22,794 nt of DNA from an uncultured Selenomonadaceae bacterium. GTDB lineage: Bacteria; Bacillota; Negativicutes; Selenomonadales; Selenomonadaceae. The notes beneath the pieces were generated by a model. It searched no databases. It worked only from the letters and a program-made list of their open reading frames with translations, and was not told where the DNA came from. This document shows positions 1-6,695 of the stretch, in pieces; within the stretch, counting starts at the first letter, position 1, and every line of letters starts with the position of its first letter. A program made the position numbers and the translations under genes. Where the stretch lies: positions 1-22,794 of the forward strand of contig CAJOFG010000006.1 of NCBI GenBank assembly GCA_905233965.1, in the 5' to 3' direction.

Positions 1-321
1 GTCGCCGGAAGTTGCGAAGAAAAATCCGGACAACCGACCGAAATGGAAAGTGTCGGCGGTTCCGTCGCAGTCAACGAAGAAAAAAGCCGCCGGCAAATTG
101 CGGCGGCGGCAGTAAAATCCGATATGCGAAAAGTGCTTGCAATGTTGCGACAAGATTTAACGGAAGTCGAAAACGGTTTAAAACAAAATATGTGCGATGA
201 AACGGAAGTCCGGAAAGTAAAAAAATTGATTGAGCTTGCCGAAAACAAATTGGAAAAATTACCGGAGCGTGCACCTTCACCGGAAGAACAGGCAATTATG
301 TCAATCAATATGTTGATTTAA
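1..321 (+). CDS. Hypothetical helical protein, C-terminal part (cut by left window edge)
   Basis: The reading frame is open from the first base to TAA at 319-321, so this is the last 106 residues of a longer protein. An internal ATG at 43 exists but has no clear ribosome binding site, so I treat the gene as continuing leftwards. The visible part is highly charged and predicted helical: Lys/Glu/Arg-rich heptad-like stretches such as VRKVKKLIELAENKLEKL near the C-terminus suggest a short coiled coil. There is no membrane segment or catalytic motif. I do not recognise the family. A GC-rich hairpin follows directly, so this is the last gene of its transcript and converges on the histidine kinase gene. 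Confidence 0.6.
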   Translation, partial: VAGSCEEKSGQPTEMESVGGSVAVNEEKSRRQIAAAAVKSDMRKVLAMLRQDLTEVENGLKQNMCDETEVRKVKKLIELAENKLEKLPERAPSPEEQAIMSINMLI

Positions 322-324
322 AAA

Positions 325-363
325 TTTTTGGCGGCGTATTTTTTTAAGCCGCCGAATTTTTTT
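325..363. terminator. Bidirectional intrinsic terminator
   Basis: A 9-bp stem (327-335 with 348-356, core GGCGGC/GCCGCC, one G-U pair) closes a 12-nt loop. It is followed by a T-run on the plus strand and, read on the minus strand, by the T-rich complement of 321-329. It lies between the convergent gene ending at 321 and the kinase gene whose stop is at 344-346, so the kinase stop codon sits in the loop. It can serve both transcripts. Confidence 0.8.
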
Positions 364-1654
364 GTCCGGAAAATTCTTTGCGAAGTTCGACGGTAAATTT
401 TGTCCCTTTGCCCGGCTCGGAGTCCACGAAAATTTTTCCCTTGTGAATTTTCAAAATTTCCATCGCGATTGAAAGCCCGAGACCGTTACCGCCCATTTCC
501 CGCGAACGCGCTTTATCGACGCGGTAAAATCTTTCAAAAATTTTTTCCTTGTCCTCCGGCGCAATTCCTATCCCGCTGTCAATTACCGAAAAAACATCGT
601 GACCGTTTTCCGGTTTTTCCTGCCGCAGTACAACCGTACCGCCCGGCGGCGTGTATTTAATCGCATTGTCAACCAAAATTAAAATCAGTTGCTTGATTTT
701 TTGTTCGTCGCCTTGAAAAATACTTTTTTGAAAATTTTCCCCGTAAAGTTCCACTCCTTTTTTTTCGGCAAGCGGTGTCATCATTCGGATATTTTGCATT
801 AAAAGTTTTTCCAAGTCGAGTTTCTGAATTTTAATTTTCCAAGCGTTATTGTCGCTCCGCGCAACGAGTAAAAGATCGCTGACGAGTTTCGACATTTTTT
901 TTACTTCGCTTTTCAAGTCGCCGATAACTTCACGGAGAAACGGTTCTTGAATCGTCGGATCGGACAAAAGCAAATCAGCCGATGCCATGACGACGGCAAG
1001 CGGCGTTCTCAATTCGTGCGACGCGTCCGCCGCAAATTGTTTTTGTTTGTCGTAAGCTTCCCTGAGCGGAATTATTGCGCGCCCCGCCATGAAGTGACCG
1101 ATTATCGCCGTGATTATCAACGCGACGATTCCCAAAAAAATCAGCGCGTAAGTTGCCTTTTGCAGTCCGGAATACAACGCGGTTACATCTTTTCCGACGT
1201 AAACGATTTGAGTTGCGCCCTCCACGTTGATTGTTTTCGCCGTCATCATAATTTGAGTGATTCTGCCGGTTTCGTTCGGGCGATCGAAAACTTCCGTCGT
1301 ACCGCTCGCCAATTTTTCCGGATTCATCAAATCCAAAATGAACGACTCAATTCTGAACGAGGCGCGCACGAAATTTAACAGTCTTCCGTCCTCGCTGAAG
1401 ACGTAAAAAAATAATTTGTCGTTCGTGTTCTTATAATAACGGTTTTCATCGACTGCGGCGTTGGGGTGCTGGCTGTAATAAACTTGAGTTTCCGCAACAC
1501 CGTCCGCCATGTCGGAAAGTTCCTGCGCCTGCTCCGAGAACATCGACCAATCCATTGTCTTGTGGACGAGAAAAATCAAAACCGCCAAAAAAATTCCCAT
1601 CATCGCCGAGTAGGTGAGAGTCAGACGCAGACGACTGCTCCGGAAAATTTCCAT
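344..1654 (-). CDS. Sensor histidine kinase, CiaH/BaeS-like
   Basis: Membrane-bound kinase that autophosphorylates on His and passes phosphate to the adjacent regulator; 436 residues. Two transmembrane helices (about 11-31 and 167-190) flank an extracytoplasmic sensor domain of about 135 residues. H-box ASHELRTPL has the phospho-His at 213; N-box DNAIKYTPP has Asn330; G1 is DSGIGI (359-364), F-box FERFYR (373-378), and G2 GGNGLGLS (388-395). Only about 22 residues separate TM2 from the H-box, so there is no full HAMP domain, as in CiaH-type kinases. It starts 6 nt after the regulator gene; its GGAGG lies inside the regulator's last codons, so the two are probably translated together. The signal sensed cannot be read from the sequence. 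Confidence 0.93.
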   Translation of the reverse strand: MEIFRSSRLRLTLTYSAMMGIFLAVLIFLVHKTMDWSMFSEQAQELSDMADGVAETQVYYSQHPNAAVDENRYYKNTNDKLFFYVFSEDGRLLNFVRASFRIESFILDLMNPEKLASGTTEVFDRPNETGRITQIMMTAKTINVEGATQIVYVGKDVTALYSGLQKATYALIFLGIVALIITAIIGHFMAGRAIIPLREAYDKQKQFAADASHELRTPLAVVMASADLLLSDPTIQEPFLREVIGDLKSEVKKMSKLVSDLLLVARSDNNAWKIKIQKLDLEKLLMQNIRMMTPLAEKKGVELYGENFQKSIFQGDEQKIKQLILILVDNAIKYTPPGGTVVLRQEKPENGHDVFSVIDSGIGIAPEDKEKIFERFYRVDKARSREMGGNGLGLSIAMEILKIHKGKIFVDSEPGKGTKFTVELRKEFSGQKNSAA

Positions 1655-1660
1655 TCAGTT

Positions 1661-2335
1661 TCAGGCCTCCAGCCGATAACCTATCCCTCTGACGGTTTTT
1701 ATAGAAATGTTTCCGTCAACTTCGTTTAATTTTTTCCGCAAAATTTTCATGTACGAATCAATATTGTTTGAAGTTATGTCGCGCTCTATTCCCCAAATTC
1801 TGTCCAAAATAATTTCGCGGGGAACGACAACGCCGAGATTTTGCGAAAGTAAATCGAAAAGTTGAAATTCACGCGGCGAAAGTTGAATGACTTGATTTTT
1901 TTTCTTCAAAACTTTTGTCGTCCGGTTGAGTGTGAAGTCGCCGATTTCGACAACTTCCTGCTGAATTTTTTGCGTGCTCCGTCTGCCCAACGCTCTGAGC
2001 CGTGCAAGCAACTCGTCAAACTCAAACGGCTTAACCAAATAATCGTCCGCGCCGGCATCCAATCCGGTTACGCGATCTTCAACGGTATCCTTCGCAGTCA
2101 ACATCAAAATTGCTTTTTCGTATCCCGCTTCGCGAAGTGAACGGCAAGCGTCAATCCCGGTGACGTTCGGCAACATCCAATCCAAAACCAAAATGTCGTA
2201 CTCCGAATACATCGCGTATTCGTAAATGTCCGCGCCGTTCGTTATCCATTCGACTTGAACGCGATTTTGCAAAAGCATATATTCGATAAGTCTGCCGAGT
2301 CTTTTGTCGTCTTCGGCGAGCAAAACTCTCATCAT
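1661..2335 (-). CDS. OmpR/PhoB-family response regulator
   Basis: DNA-binding transcription factor controlled by the downstream kinase; 224 residues. The receiver domain (about 2-115) has the acidic pair at Asp9/Asp10, phospho-acceptor Asp52 in LVLDWMLP, Thr80 and Lys102 (VKPF). A winged-helix effector domain (about 128-224) carries the usual LSPREFQLFDLL and TVRGIGYRLEA motifs. Two ATGs occur in tandem; the first (2335) is 8 nt from GGAGG and is preferred. The order is regulator then kinase, behind one promoter. Target genes are unknown. The CiaR/CiaH-like assignment is by resemblance only. Confidence 0.94.
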   Translation of the reverse strand: MMRVLLAEDDKRLGRLIEYMLLQNRVQVEWITNGADIYEYAMYSEYDILVLDWMLPNVTGIDACRSLREAGYEKAILMLTAKDTVEDRVTGLDAGADDYLVKPFEFDELLARLRALGRRSTQKIQQEVVEIGDFTLNRTTKVLKKKNQVIQLSPREFQLFDLLSQNLGVVVPREIILDRIWGIERDITSNNIDSYMKILRKKLNEVDGNISIKTVRGIGYRLEA

Positions 2336-2365
2336 ATTTCAATCCTCCCAAAAAATTTTTTCTTC

Positions 2366-2374
2366 ATTATATCA
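2366..2374 (-). promoter_or_regulatory. Extended -10 promoter for the two-component operon
   Basis: Read on the minus strand, this is TGATATAAT, a perfect extended -10, about 31 nt upstream of the regulator start codon at 2335. No good -35 hexamer lies 17 nt further upstream, which is tolerated with an extended -10. Inferred by pattern only. Confidence 0.6.
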
Positions 2375-2400
2375 CAAAGTCGCCGCAATTTATTTTACAC

Positions 2401-2429
2401 TTTCCACAAAGAAAAAAAAATGATAAAAT
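2401..2429 (+). promoter_or_regulatory. Putative sigma-A promoter for the vsr-led run
   Basis: TTTCCA (2401-2406), a 17-nt spacer and TAAAAT (2424-2429) preceded by TG (extended -10 TGATAAAAT). It ends about 40 nt before the Vsr ATG. The -35 is weak (4/6). It lies back-to-back with the minus-strand promoter at 2366-2374, in a short divergent intergenic region. Confidence 0.5.
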
Positions 2430-2469
2430 TTTTCGGACAGAAAAAAATTTTTTGCAAAGGAAATTTGAA

Positions 2470-2997
2470 ATGGCTGACAGATTAACTCCGGAGCAACGCA
2501 GAAAAAATATGCAACACGTCCGGAACAAAGATTCACAAATCGAATTGAAACTTCGCCGCGCACTTTGGAAAGCCGGCTTTCGTTACCGGAAAAATGTTCG
2601 CTCCGTTTTCGGTTGCCCGGATTTGGTTTTCAAAAAATTAAAAATTGCCGTGTTCTGCGATTCGGAATTTTGGCACGGCTACGATTGGGAAAATCGGAAA
2701 AACGATTTCAAAAGCAACCGGGAATTTTGGATTCCGAAAATTGAGCGCAACATTGCCCGCGACATTGAGGTCAACGAAAAATTAAAATCGGAGGGCTGGA
2801 CCGTTCTCCGTTTTTTCGGGCGCGAAATAAAAAAAGATGTTGACGCTTGCGTTAAAATAATTTCAGATACGATTGAAAAAAAACGAATTGCAGAGAAAAA
2901 AGCCGCCTTCAATCGAATTTTAAAACTTTGTAAATCCGTCCCGGACTTTGACGAGAAAAAATCATTGGCAGAGTATCGGGAGGAAAAATTCAACTGA
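2470..2997 (+). CDS. vsr: Vsr-type mismatch / very-short-patch repair endonuclease, zinc-less variant
   Basis: Family members nick DNA beside T:G mismatches created by deamination of 5-methylcytosine. The ATG at 2470 is preferred over the TTG at 2452 because AAGGA ends 8 nt upstream; this gives 175 residues. The N-terminus (LTPEQRRKNMQHVRNKDS) is typical. Residues numbered as in E. coli Vsr fall in place: Glu25, Asp51 (CPDLVF), the FWH at 67-69, and EFW..KI..N..RD. Positions that in E. coli Vsr bind structural zinc (Cys66, His71, Cys73, Cys117) are here Glu66, Tyr71, Trp73 and Gly117, and His64 is Asp. This pattern matches a shorter Vsr-like subgroup known from Bacillota. A basic C-terminal tail of about 35 residues follows the domain. 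No cytosine methyltransferase is adjacent; the next gene is larB. Confidence 0.88.
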   Translation: MADRLTPEQRRKNMQHVRNKDSQIELKLRRALWKAGFRYRKNVRSVFGCPDLVFKKLKIAVFCDSEFWHGYDWENRKNDFKSNREFWIPKIERNIARDIEVNEKLKSEGWTVLRFFGREIKKDVDACVKIISDTIEKKRIAEKKAAFNRILKLCKSVPDFDEKKSLAEYREEKFN

Positions 2998-3016
2998 CAT
3001 GATTGGAGATTTGCAA

Positions 3017-3793
3017 ATGACCGAAAAAAAACTTCTCGAACTTTTGCACGATTACAAAAACGGAAACACGCCGGAGGACGAAATAATTTCCGTGCTGAAA
3101 AATTTTTCGCTCCACTCCGTCGAAGATTTAAATTTTGCGTCGATAGATCACGCGCGCGAACTTCGTCAAGGGTTCCCGGAAGTCGTCTTTGCCGCCGGAA
3201 AAACTTCGGAGCAAGTCAAAAAAATTTTTAAATCACTTCACGAACGGAGCAAAGGAAATTTAATTGCAACCCGTGCGTCGCGTGAACAGTACGAAGTCAC
3301 CGTCGCGGAAGTGCCGGACGCAAAATTTGACGAGGCGGCGAAAATGATTTACGTTGACCGGGACGAAACGATTCACCGGGACGAGCGGAAAAAAATTTTA
3401 ATCGTCACCGCCGGCACGAGTGACATTCCGGTTGCCGAAGAAGCGAGGTTGACGGCTTACCTGTTCGGAAATTTTGTGGAAACTTGTTACGACTGCGGCG
3501 TTGCCGGGATTCATCGACTTTTCCGGAACATGGATAAAATCGAGTCGGCGAACGTGATAATAACCGTCGCCGGCATGGAGGGAGCGTTGGCAAGTGTCGT
3601 CGGCGGGTTGACTGATAAGCCGGTTATTGCCGTGCCGACGAGCGTCGGTTACGGAGCATCTTTTCACGGGCTTGCCGCTTTACTTGCAATGTTGAACAGT
3701 TGCGCGGCGGGTGTTTCCGTCGTGAACATTGACAACGGATTCGGCGCGGCTGTCATGGCGAACAAAATAAATAAATTGTCTGCGGGGAATTGA
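3017..3793 (+). CDS. larB: LarB, nickel-pincer nucleotide cofactor biosynthesis carboxylase
   Basis: LarB carboxylates nicotinic acid adenine dinucleotide to pyridinium-3,5-biscarboxylate mononucleotide, the first step to the nickel-pincer cofactor of lactate racemase and relatives. The ATG at 3017 is chosen because GGAG lies 8 nt upstream; the frame is open earlier, but other starts lack spacing. That gives 258 residues, normal for the family. The PurE-like C-terminal domain is clear: ILIVTAGTSDIPVAEEA (about 127-143), VAGMEGALASVVGG (184-197), VPTSVGYGA (206-214) and NSCAAGVSVVNIDNGFGAA (227-245). Cys229 probably corresponds to the essential Cys of Lactobacillus LarB. It begins 19 nt after vsr and ends 3 nt before hypB. 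LarC and LarE are not in the window. Confidence 0.92.
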   Translation: MTEKKLLELLHDYKNGNTPEDEIISVLKNFSLHSVEDLNFASIDHARELRQGFPEVVFAAGKTSEQVKKIFKSLHERSKGNLIATRASREQYEVTVAEVPDAKFDEAAKMIYVDRDETIHRDERKKILIVTAGTSDIPVAEEARLTAYLFGNFVETCYDCGVAGIHRLFRNMDKIESANVIITVAGMEGALASVVGGLTDKPVIAVPTSVGYGASFHGLAALLAMLNSCAAGVSVVNIDNGFGAAVMANKINKLSAGN

Positions 3794-3796
3794 AAA

Positions 3797-4450
3797 ATGG
3801 AAATTAAAGTCATGAAAAATATTTTGGGCGAGAACGATAAAATTGCGGAGGAGAACAGAAAAATTTTTCGCGAAAAAAAAATTCTCGTCATCAACCTCAT
3901 GGGGTCGCCGGGCAGCGGGAAAACGACTTTGCTTGAAAAAACTTTGGGCAAGCTGTCAAAAAAAATCAACGTCGCGGTTATCGAAGGGGACTTGTTCACG
4001 GCGAAGGACGCGGAACGAATTGAGCGGCACGATGTCCCGGTCGTTCAGATAAACACTTCCGGCGGCTGTCACCTCGATGCGGCGATGGTTCGACGTGCGG
4101 CGGAGTCACTCGATTTGGATAAAATAAATTTGCTTATCGTCGAAAACGTCGGCAACCTTGTTTGCCCGGCGGAATTTGATGTCGGCGAAAATTTCAAAGC
4201 GGTTATCCTCTCCGTGACCGAAGGTGACGACAAGCCGATGAAGTACCCGCTGATTTTTAAAGAGTCGGCGGTAACTTTGCTGAACAAAACGGATTTGATT
4301 CCGTTCACGAATTTTGATCTTGCCGCCGCCCGCGAAGATTTGACGACGTTGCATCCGGGTTTGAAAATTATCGAAACTTCCTGCACGAAGGAGGAAGGAC
4401 TTGACGAATGGTGCGATTGGATTTCGGAAAAAGTTGATGAGGTGAATTGA
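3797..4450 (+). CDS. hypB: HypB, hydrogenase nickel-insertion GTPase
   Basis: SIMIBI-class GTPase that helps deliver nickel to [NiFe]-hydrogenase or urease maturation; 217 residues, cytosolic. The P-loop GSPGSGKTT is at 36-44, a switch region at VIEGDLFTAKDAERI (61-75), the metal-site CH at 91-92 (GGCHLDA) plus Cys123 (NLVCP), VTEGDDKPMKYP (140-151), and base-recognition NKTD (163-166). The N-terminal high-affinity CxxCGC nickel motif and the His-rich stretch of some HypB proteins are absent, so only the G-domain metal site remains. GGGGA lies 8 nt before the ATG. It is 3 nt after larB and abuts the next gene directly. Confidence 0.93.
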   Translation: MEIKVMKNILGENDKIAEENRKIFREKKILVINLMGSPGSGKTTLLEKTLGKLSKKINVAVIEGDLFTAKDAERIERHDVPVVQINTSGGCHLDAAMVRRAAESLDLDKINLLIVENVGNLVCPAEFDVGENFKAVILSVTEGDDKPMKYPLIFKESAVTLLNKTDLIPFTNFDLAAAREDLTTLHPGLKIIETSCTKEEGLDEWCDWISEKVDEVN

Positions 4451-4927
4451 TTGGATATTTTATTTTCGTCCGAGATTACGGTTTTGGGTGTCGGCAATAC
4501 GATTTTGAGTGATGAGGGGTTCGGCGTTCGCGTGGTCGAATATCTCCGGGAGAATTACGAATTTCCGGAGAAGGTGCAACTGATTGACGGCGGGACTCTG
4601 GGCGTGGAATTGATTCACTTCATTGAGGGAACGAAAAAACTTTTGATTATCGATTCGATTGACGGGGGCGCGGAGCCGGGAAAATTTTTTCACCTGCGCG
4701 ACGATGAAATTTTGAAACACTTCACGCAAAAAATTTCTGCGCACGAAACAGGGATACAAGATGTCTTGACGATGTTGGAAGTCACCGGAAAAAAAATTCC
4801 CCGCGTCGAACTTTTGGGTGCGCAACCCTACAGCTTGGAGGCGGGAACGGAGTTGACTCCGGAAATGAAAAAACTTCTTCCGGTGTTCGCGGAAAAAGCT
4901 TTGGAAATTTTAAAAACTTGGTACTGA
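4451..4927 (+). CDS. M52-family hydrogenase maturation protease (HyaD/HybD/HycI type)
   Basis: Nickel-dependent endopeptidase family that clips the C-terminal tail of the [NiFe]-hydrogenase large subunit after metal insertion; 158 residues. The start is TTG immediately after the hypB stop, with GAGGTG ending about 8 nt upstream in the last hypB codons, so it is probably coupled. The family signature VLGVGNTILSDEGFGVRVVE is at 11-30. The three expected metal ligands are visible: Glu22 (DEG), Asp68 (IIDS) and His98 (SAHE). The C-terminus (ELTPEMKKLLP..A) is typical. No hydrogenase subunit is in the window, so the partner cannot be named. Which of HyaD, HybD or HycI it resembles most cannot be decided by eye. 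Confidence 0.92.
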   Translation: MDILFSSEITVLGVGNTILSDEGFGVRVVEYLRENYEFPEKVQLIDGGTLGVELIHFIEGTKKLLIIDSIDGGAEPGKFFHLRDDEILKHFTQKISAHETGIQDVLTMLEVTGKKIPRVELLGAQPYSLEAGTELTPEMKKLLPVFAEKALEILKTWY

Positions 4928-4970
4928 AAAAAATTTTTTCACGGCAGTGCAATTTGAACGAGGGCACGAT

Positions 4971-6695
4971 TTGAGAAACAAAACCGTAATTTCCGCACGA
5001 TTTGAATCCGTATTTATCGCATCAACAGTTTCAATGGTGAGTGCATACATTTTAATTTTGACGGATAATGTTGTTGCAGGACAAGTGGTCGGTGCCGATG
5101 CCGTAGCCGCGATGACTTTGGTTTTCCCGCTGTTTACGTTTTTGCTTTTTGTTTCGTATATCATTGCGGACGGTCTTGTGATGATGGCATCTTACGCGCA
5201 AGGGAGAGAAGATCGCGAAGAAGTCAATCGCCTTTTCAGCTTGGGAATAATTTTGTCGGTATCGAGCGGAATATTTTTTTTCGCGGCGGGGCTGTTGTTC
5301 AAAGATGAAATTTTATCCTTTTGGGAAATTTCCGATCAACTGACAAATTTCGCCGGAGATTATTACGACGGCTTAATTTTTTTGTCGCCGATAATCTTCG
5401 CGAATATTTTTATCTACACGATTTTCATGGCGGAGGGATTGGAAAATGTTTGCGTGAAAGCGTCCGTCGTTGCCTTCGTCGTGAATGTTTCGCTTGATAT
5501 AATTCTTTGCCGGCTTATCGGAATTACGGGTATCGGTCTTGCGACGACGTCGGGAACGCTTGCAAGTTTGATTGTTCAAATTTATTTTATTGCGAGCGGA
5601 CAAACGCAGTTGCATTTCAAAAAATATTGGAGCCTGAAAAAAACTTTGCAGGGAATTTTATACAGCTTTTATCATTCCGTCGATACGCTTTGTATTTCAA
5701 TTTTGCCGGTCTTGCTGTCCGTTGCCACGATAGAAAATTTCGGCGAAGAACGCGTCATAATCGTGACGGTCGCGGTAAATCTCATAACGCTGATAATCGC
5801 AATTTACACCGGGCTTGTCGATTGTCTGCAACCCATGATTTGTCAATATCACGCGGAAAAAAATTTGCACAGCGTAAAAAAGACGATGAGTTTGGGAATA
5901 AAGGCAACCGTTGCATTGAGTTTGATAATGACCTTCGCGGGAATTATTTTTGCAGACTTTTTACCTGCAATGTTCGGCGTGGAGGACGAGACACTTGCAA
6001 ACGAAGCGGCGGAGGCAATGAAATTTTTCTTGCCGTTCACGATATTTTTGGGCGTGACTCTGATTTATGCGAATTATTACATTTACATCGAAGAAATGAA
6101 TTTCGGCGCGGTCGTGAAAATAATTTTGCTGTCGGTGATGCCTTTTGTCGGAATGAAAATCGGCGGAAATTTTTCCGTGAATATTTTTTGGCTGTGCGTC
6201 GGAAGTTCCTTTGCGGTTTCATTCGCGCTGAATTTTGTTGCGGTGAAATTTTTCGGGCGACGAAATAATTTGCTCTTGATTGACAAAAATATTTTGAACC
6301 GTCAACTCTCCTACGATATAAACACAAATTTTGATGAGGTTATGAATTTGACGCGCCGTGCCGAAAAAGATTTGTCCGTTCTCGGCATTGACTGCAAAAT
6401 TCGTGACGAAATTATCTTGCTCATTGAAAAAATCGGACTTCATGCCGTCGAGCGGGCGGGAGAAAAAATTTTCCGGCTTGAAGTTTCGATTTTACTTGAC
6501 GAGGGAATTACGCTGATTATTCGCGACAACGGCGAACCTTGCGACATAATAAAAAGCGCGGACGAGAAAAATTTTAACTTCCGCGAAATTTTTACTGAGG
6601 GAACGACTTCAAATATCGTTGACAAAAATTATCTTGCAAGCGGCGACGAGAACCGGTTAATTTTGAAATTTGAAAGAAGGTCTGAAAATGTATGA
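4971..6695 (+). CDS. MATE-family transporter with C-terminal HATPase-like domain
   Basis: A 574-residue protein. About residues 1-430 form a polytopic membrane transporter of the MATE/MatE type (roughly 12 helices, with internal motifs such as GLATTSGTLASLIVQIYF), a family that exports drugs or lipid-linked substrates using ion gradients. After the last helix, about 120 further residues (454-574) are soluble and resemble the RsbW/HATPase_c_2 fold. They contain DEIILLIEKIGLHAVERAG where the N-box should be, IRDNGEP (517-523) as G1, and a C-terminal ENRLILKFER strand. The N-box Asn is replaced and no Gly-rich G2 loop is seen, so ATP binding is doubtful. TTG at 4971 is preferred, with GAGGG 6 nt upstream; GTG at 4947 lacks a site. 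The 3' end overlaps the next gene by 8 nt. Confidence 0.82.
   Translation: MRNKTVISARFESVFIASTVSMVSAYILILTDNVVAGQVVGADAVAAMTLVFPLFTFLLFVSYIIADGLVMMASYAQGREDREEVNRLFSLGIILSVSSGIFFFAAGLLFKDEILSFWEISDQLTNFAGDYYDGLIFLSPIIFANIFIYTIFMAEGLENVCVKASVVAFVVNVSLDIILCRLIGITGIGLATTSGTLASLIVQIYFIASGQTQLHFKKYWSLKKTLQGILYSFYHSVDTLCISILPVLLSVATIENFGEERVIIVTVAVNLITLIIAIYTGLVDCLQPMICQYHAEKNLHSVKKTMSLGIKATVALSLIMTFAGIIFADFLPAMFGVEDETLANEAAEAMKFFLPFTIFLGVTLIYANYYIYIEEMNFGAVVKIILLSVMPFVGMKIGGNFSVNIFWLCVGSSFAVSFALNFVAVKFFGRRNNLLLIDKNILNRQLSYDINTNFDEVMNLTRRAEKDLSVLGIDCKIRDEIILLIEKIGLHAVERAGEKIFRLEVSILLDEGITLIIRDNGEPCDIIKSADEKNFNFREIFTEGTTSNIVDKNYLASGDENRLILKFERRSENV

Noticed and set aside
4925..4941. Palindromic A7T6 stretch after the M52 protease stop as a terminator
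   Set aside because: The palindrome has no loop or GC-rich stem, so no terminator hairpin can form; it is an A/T-tract like others in the window.
5507..6268. 253-codon plus-strand frame inside the MATE gene
   Set aside because: Out-of-frame shadow rich in Arg, Asn and Cys; the overlapping frame has transporter helices and a start with a ribosome binding site.
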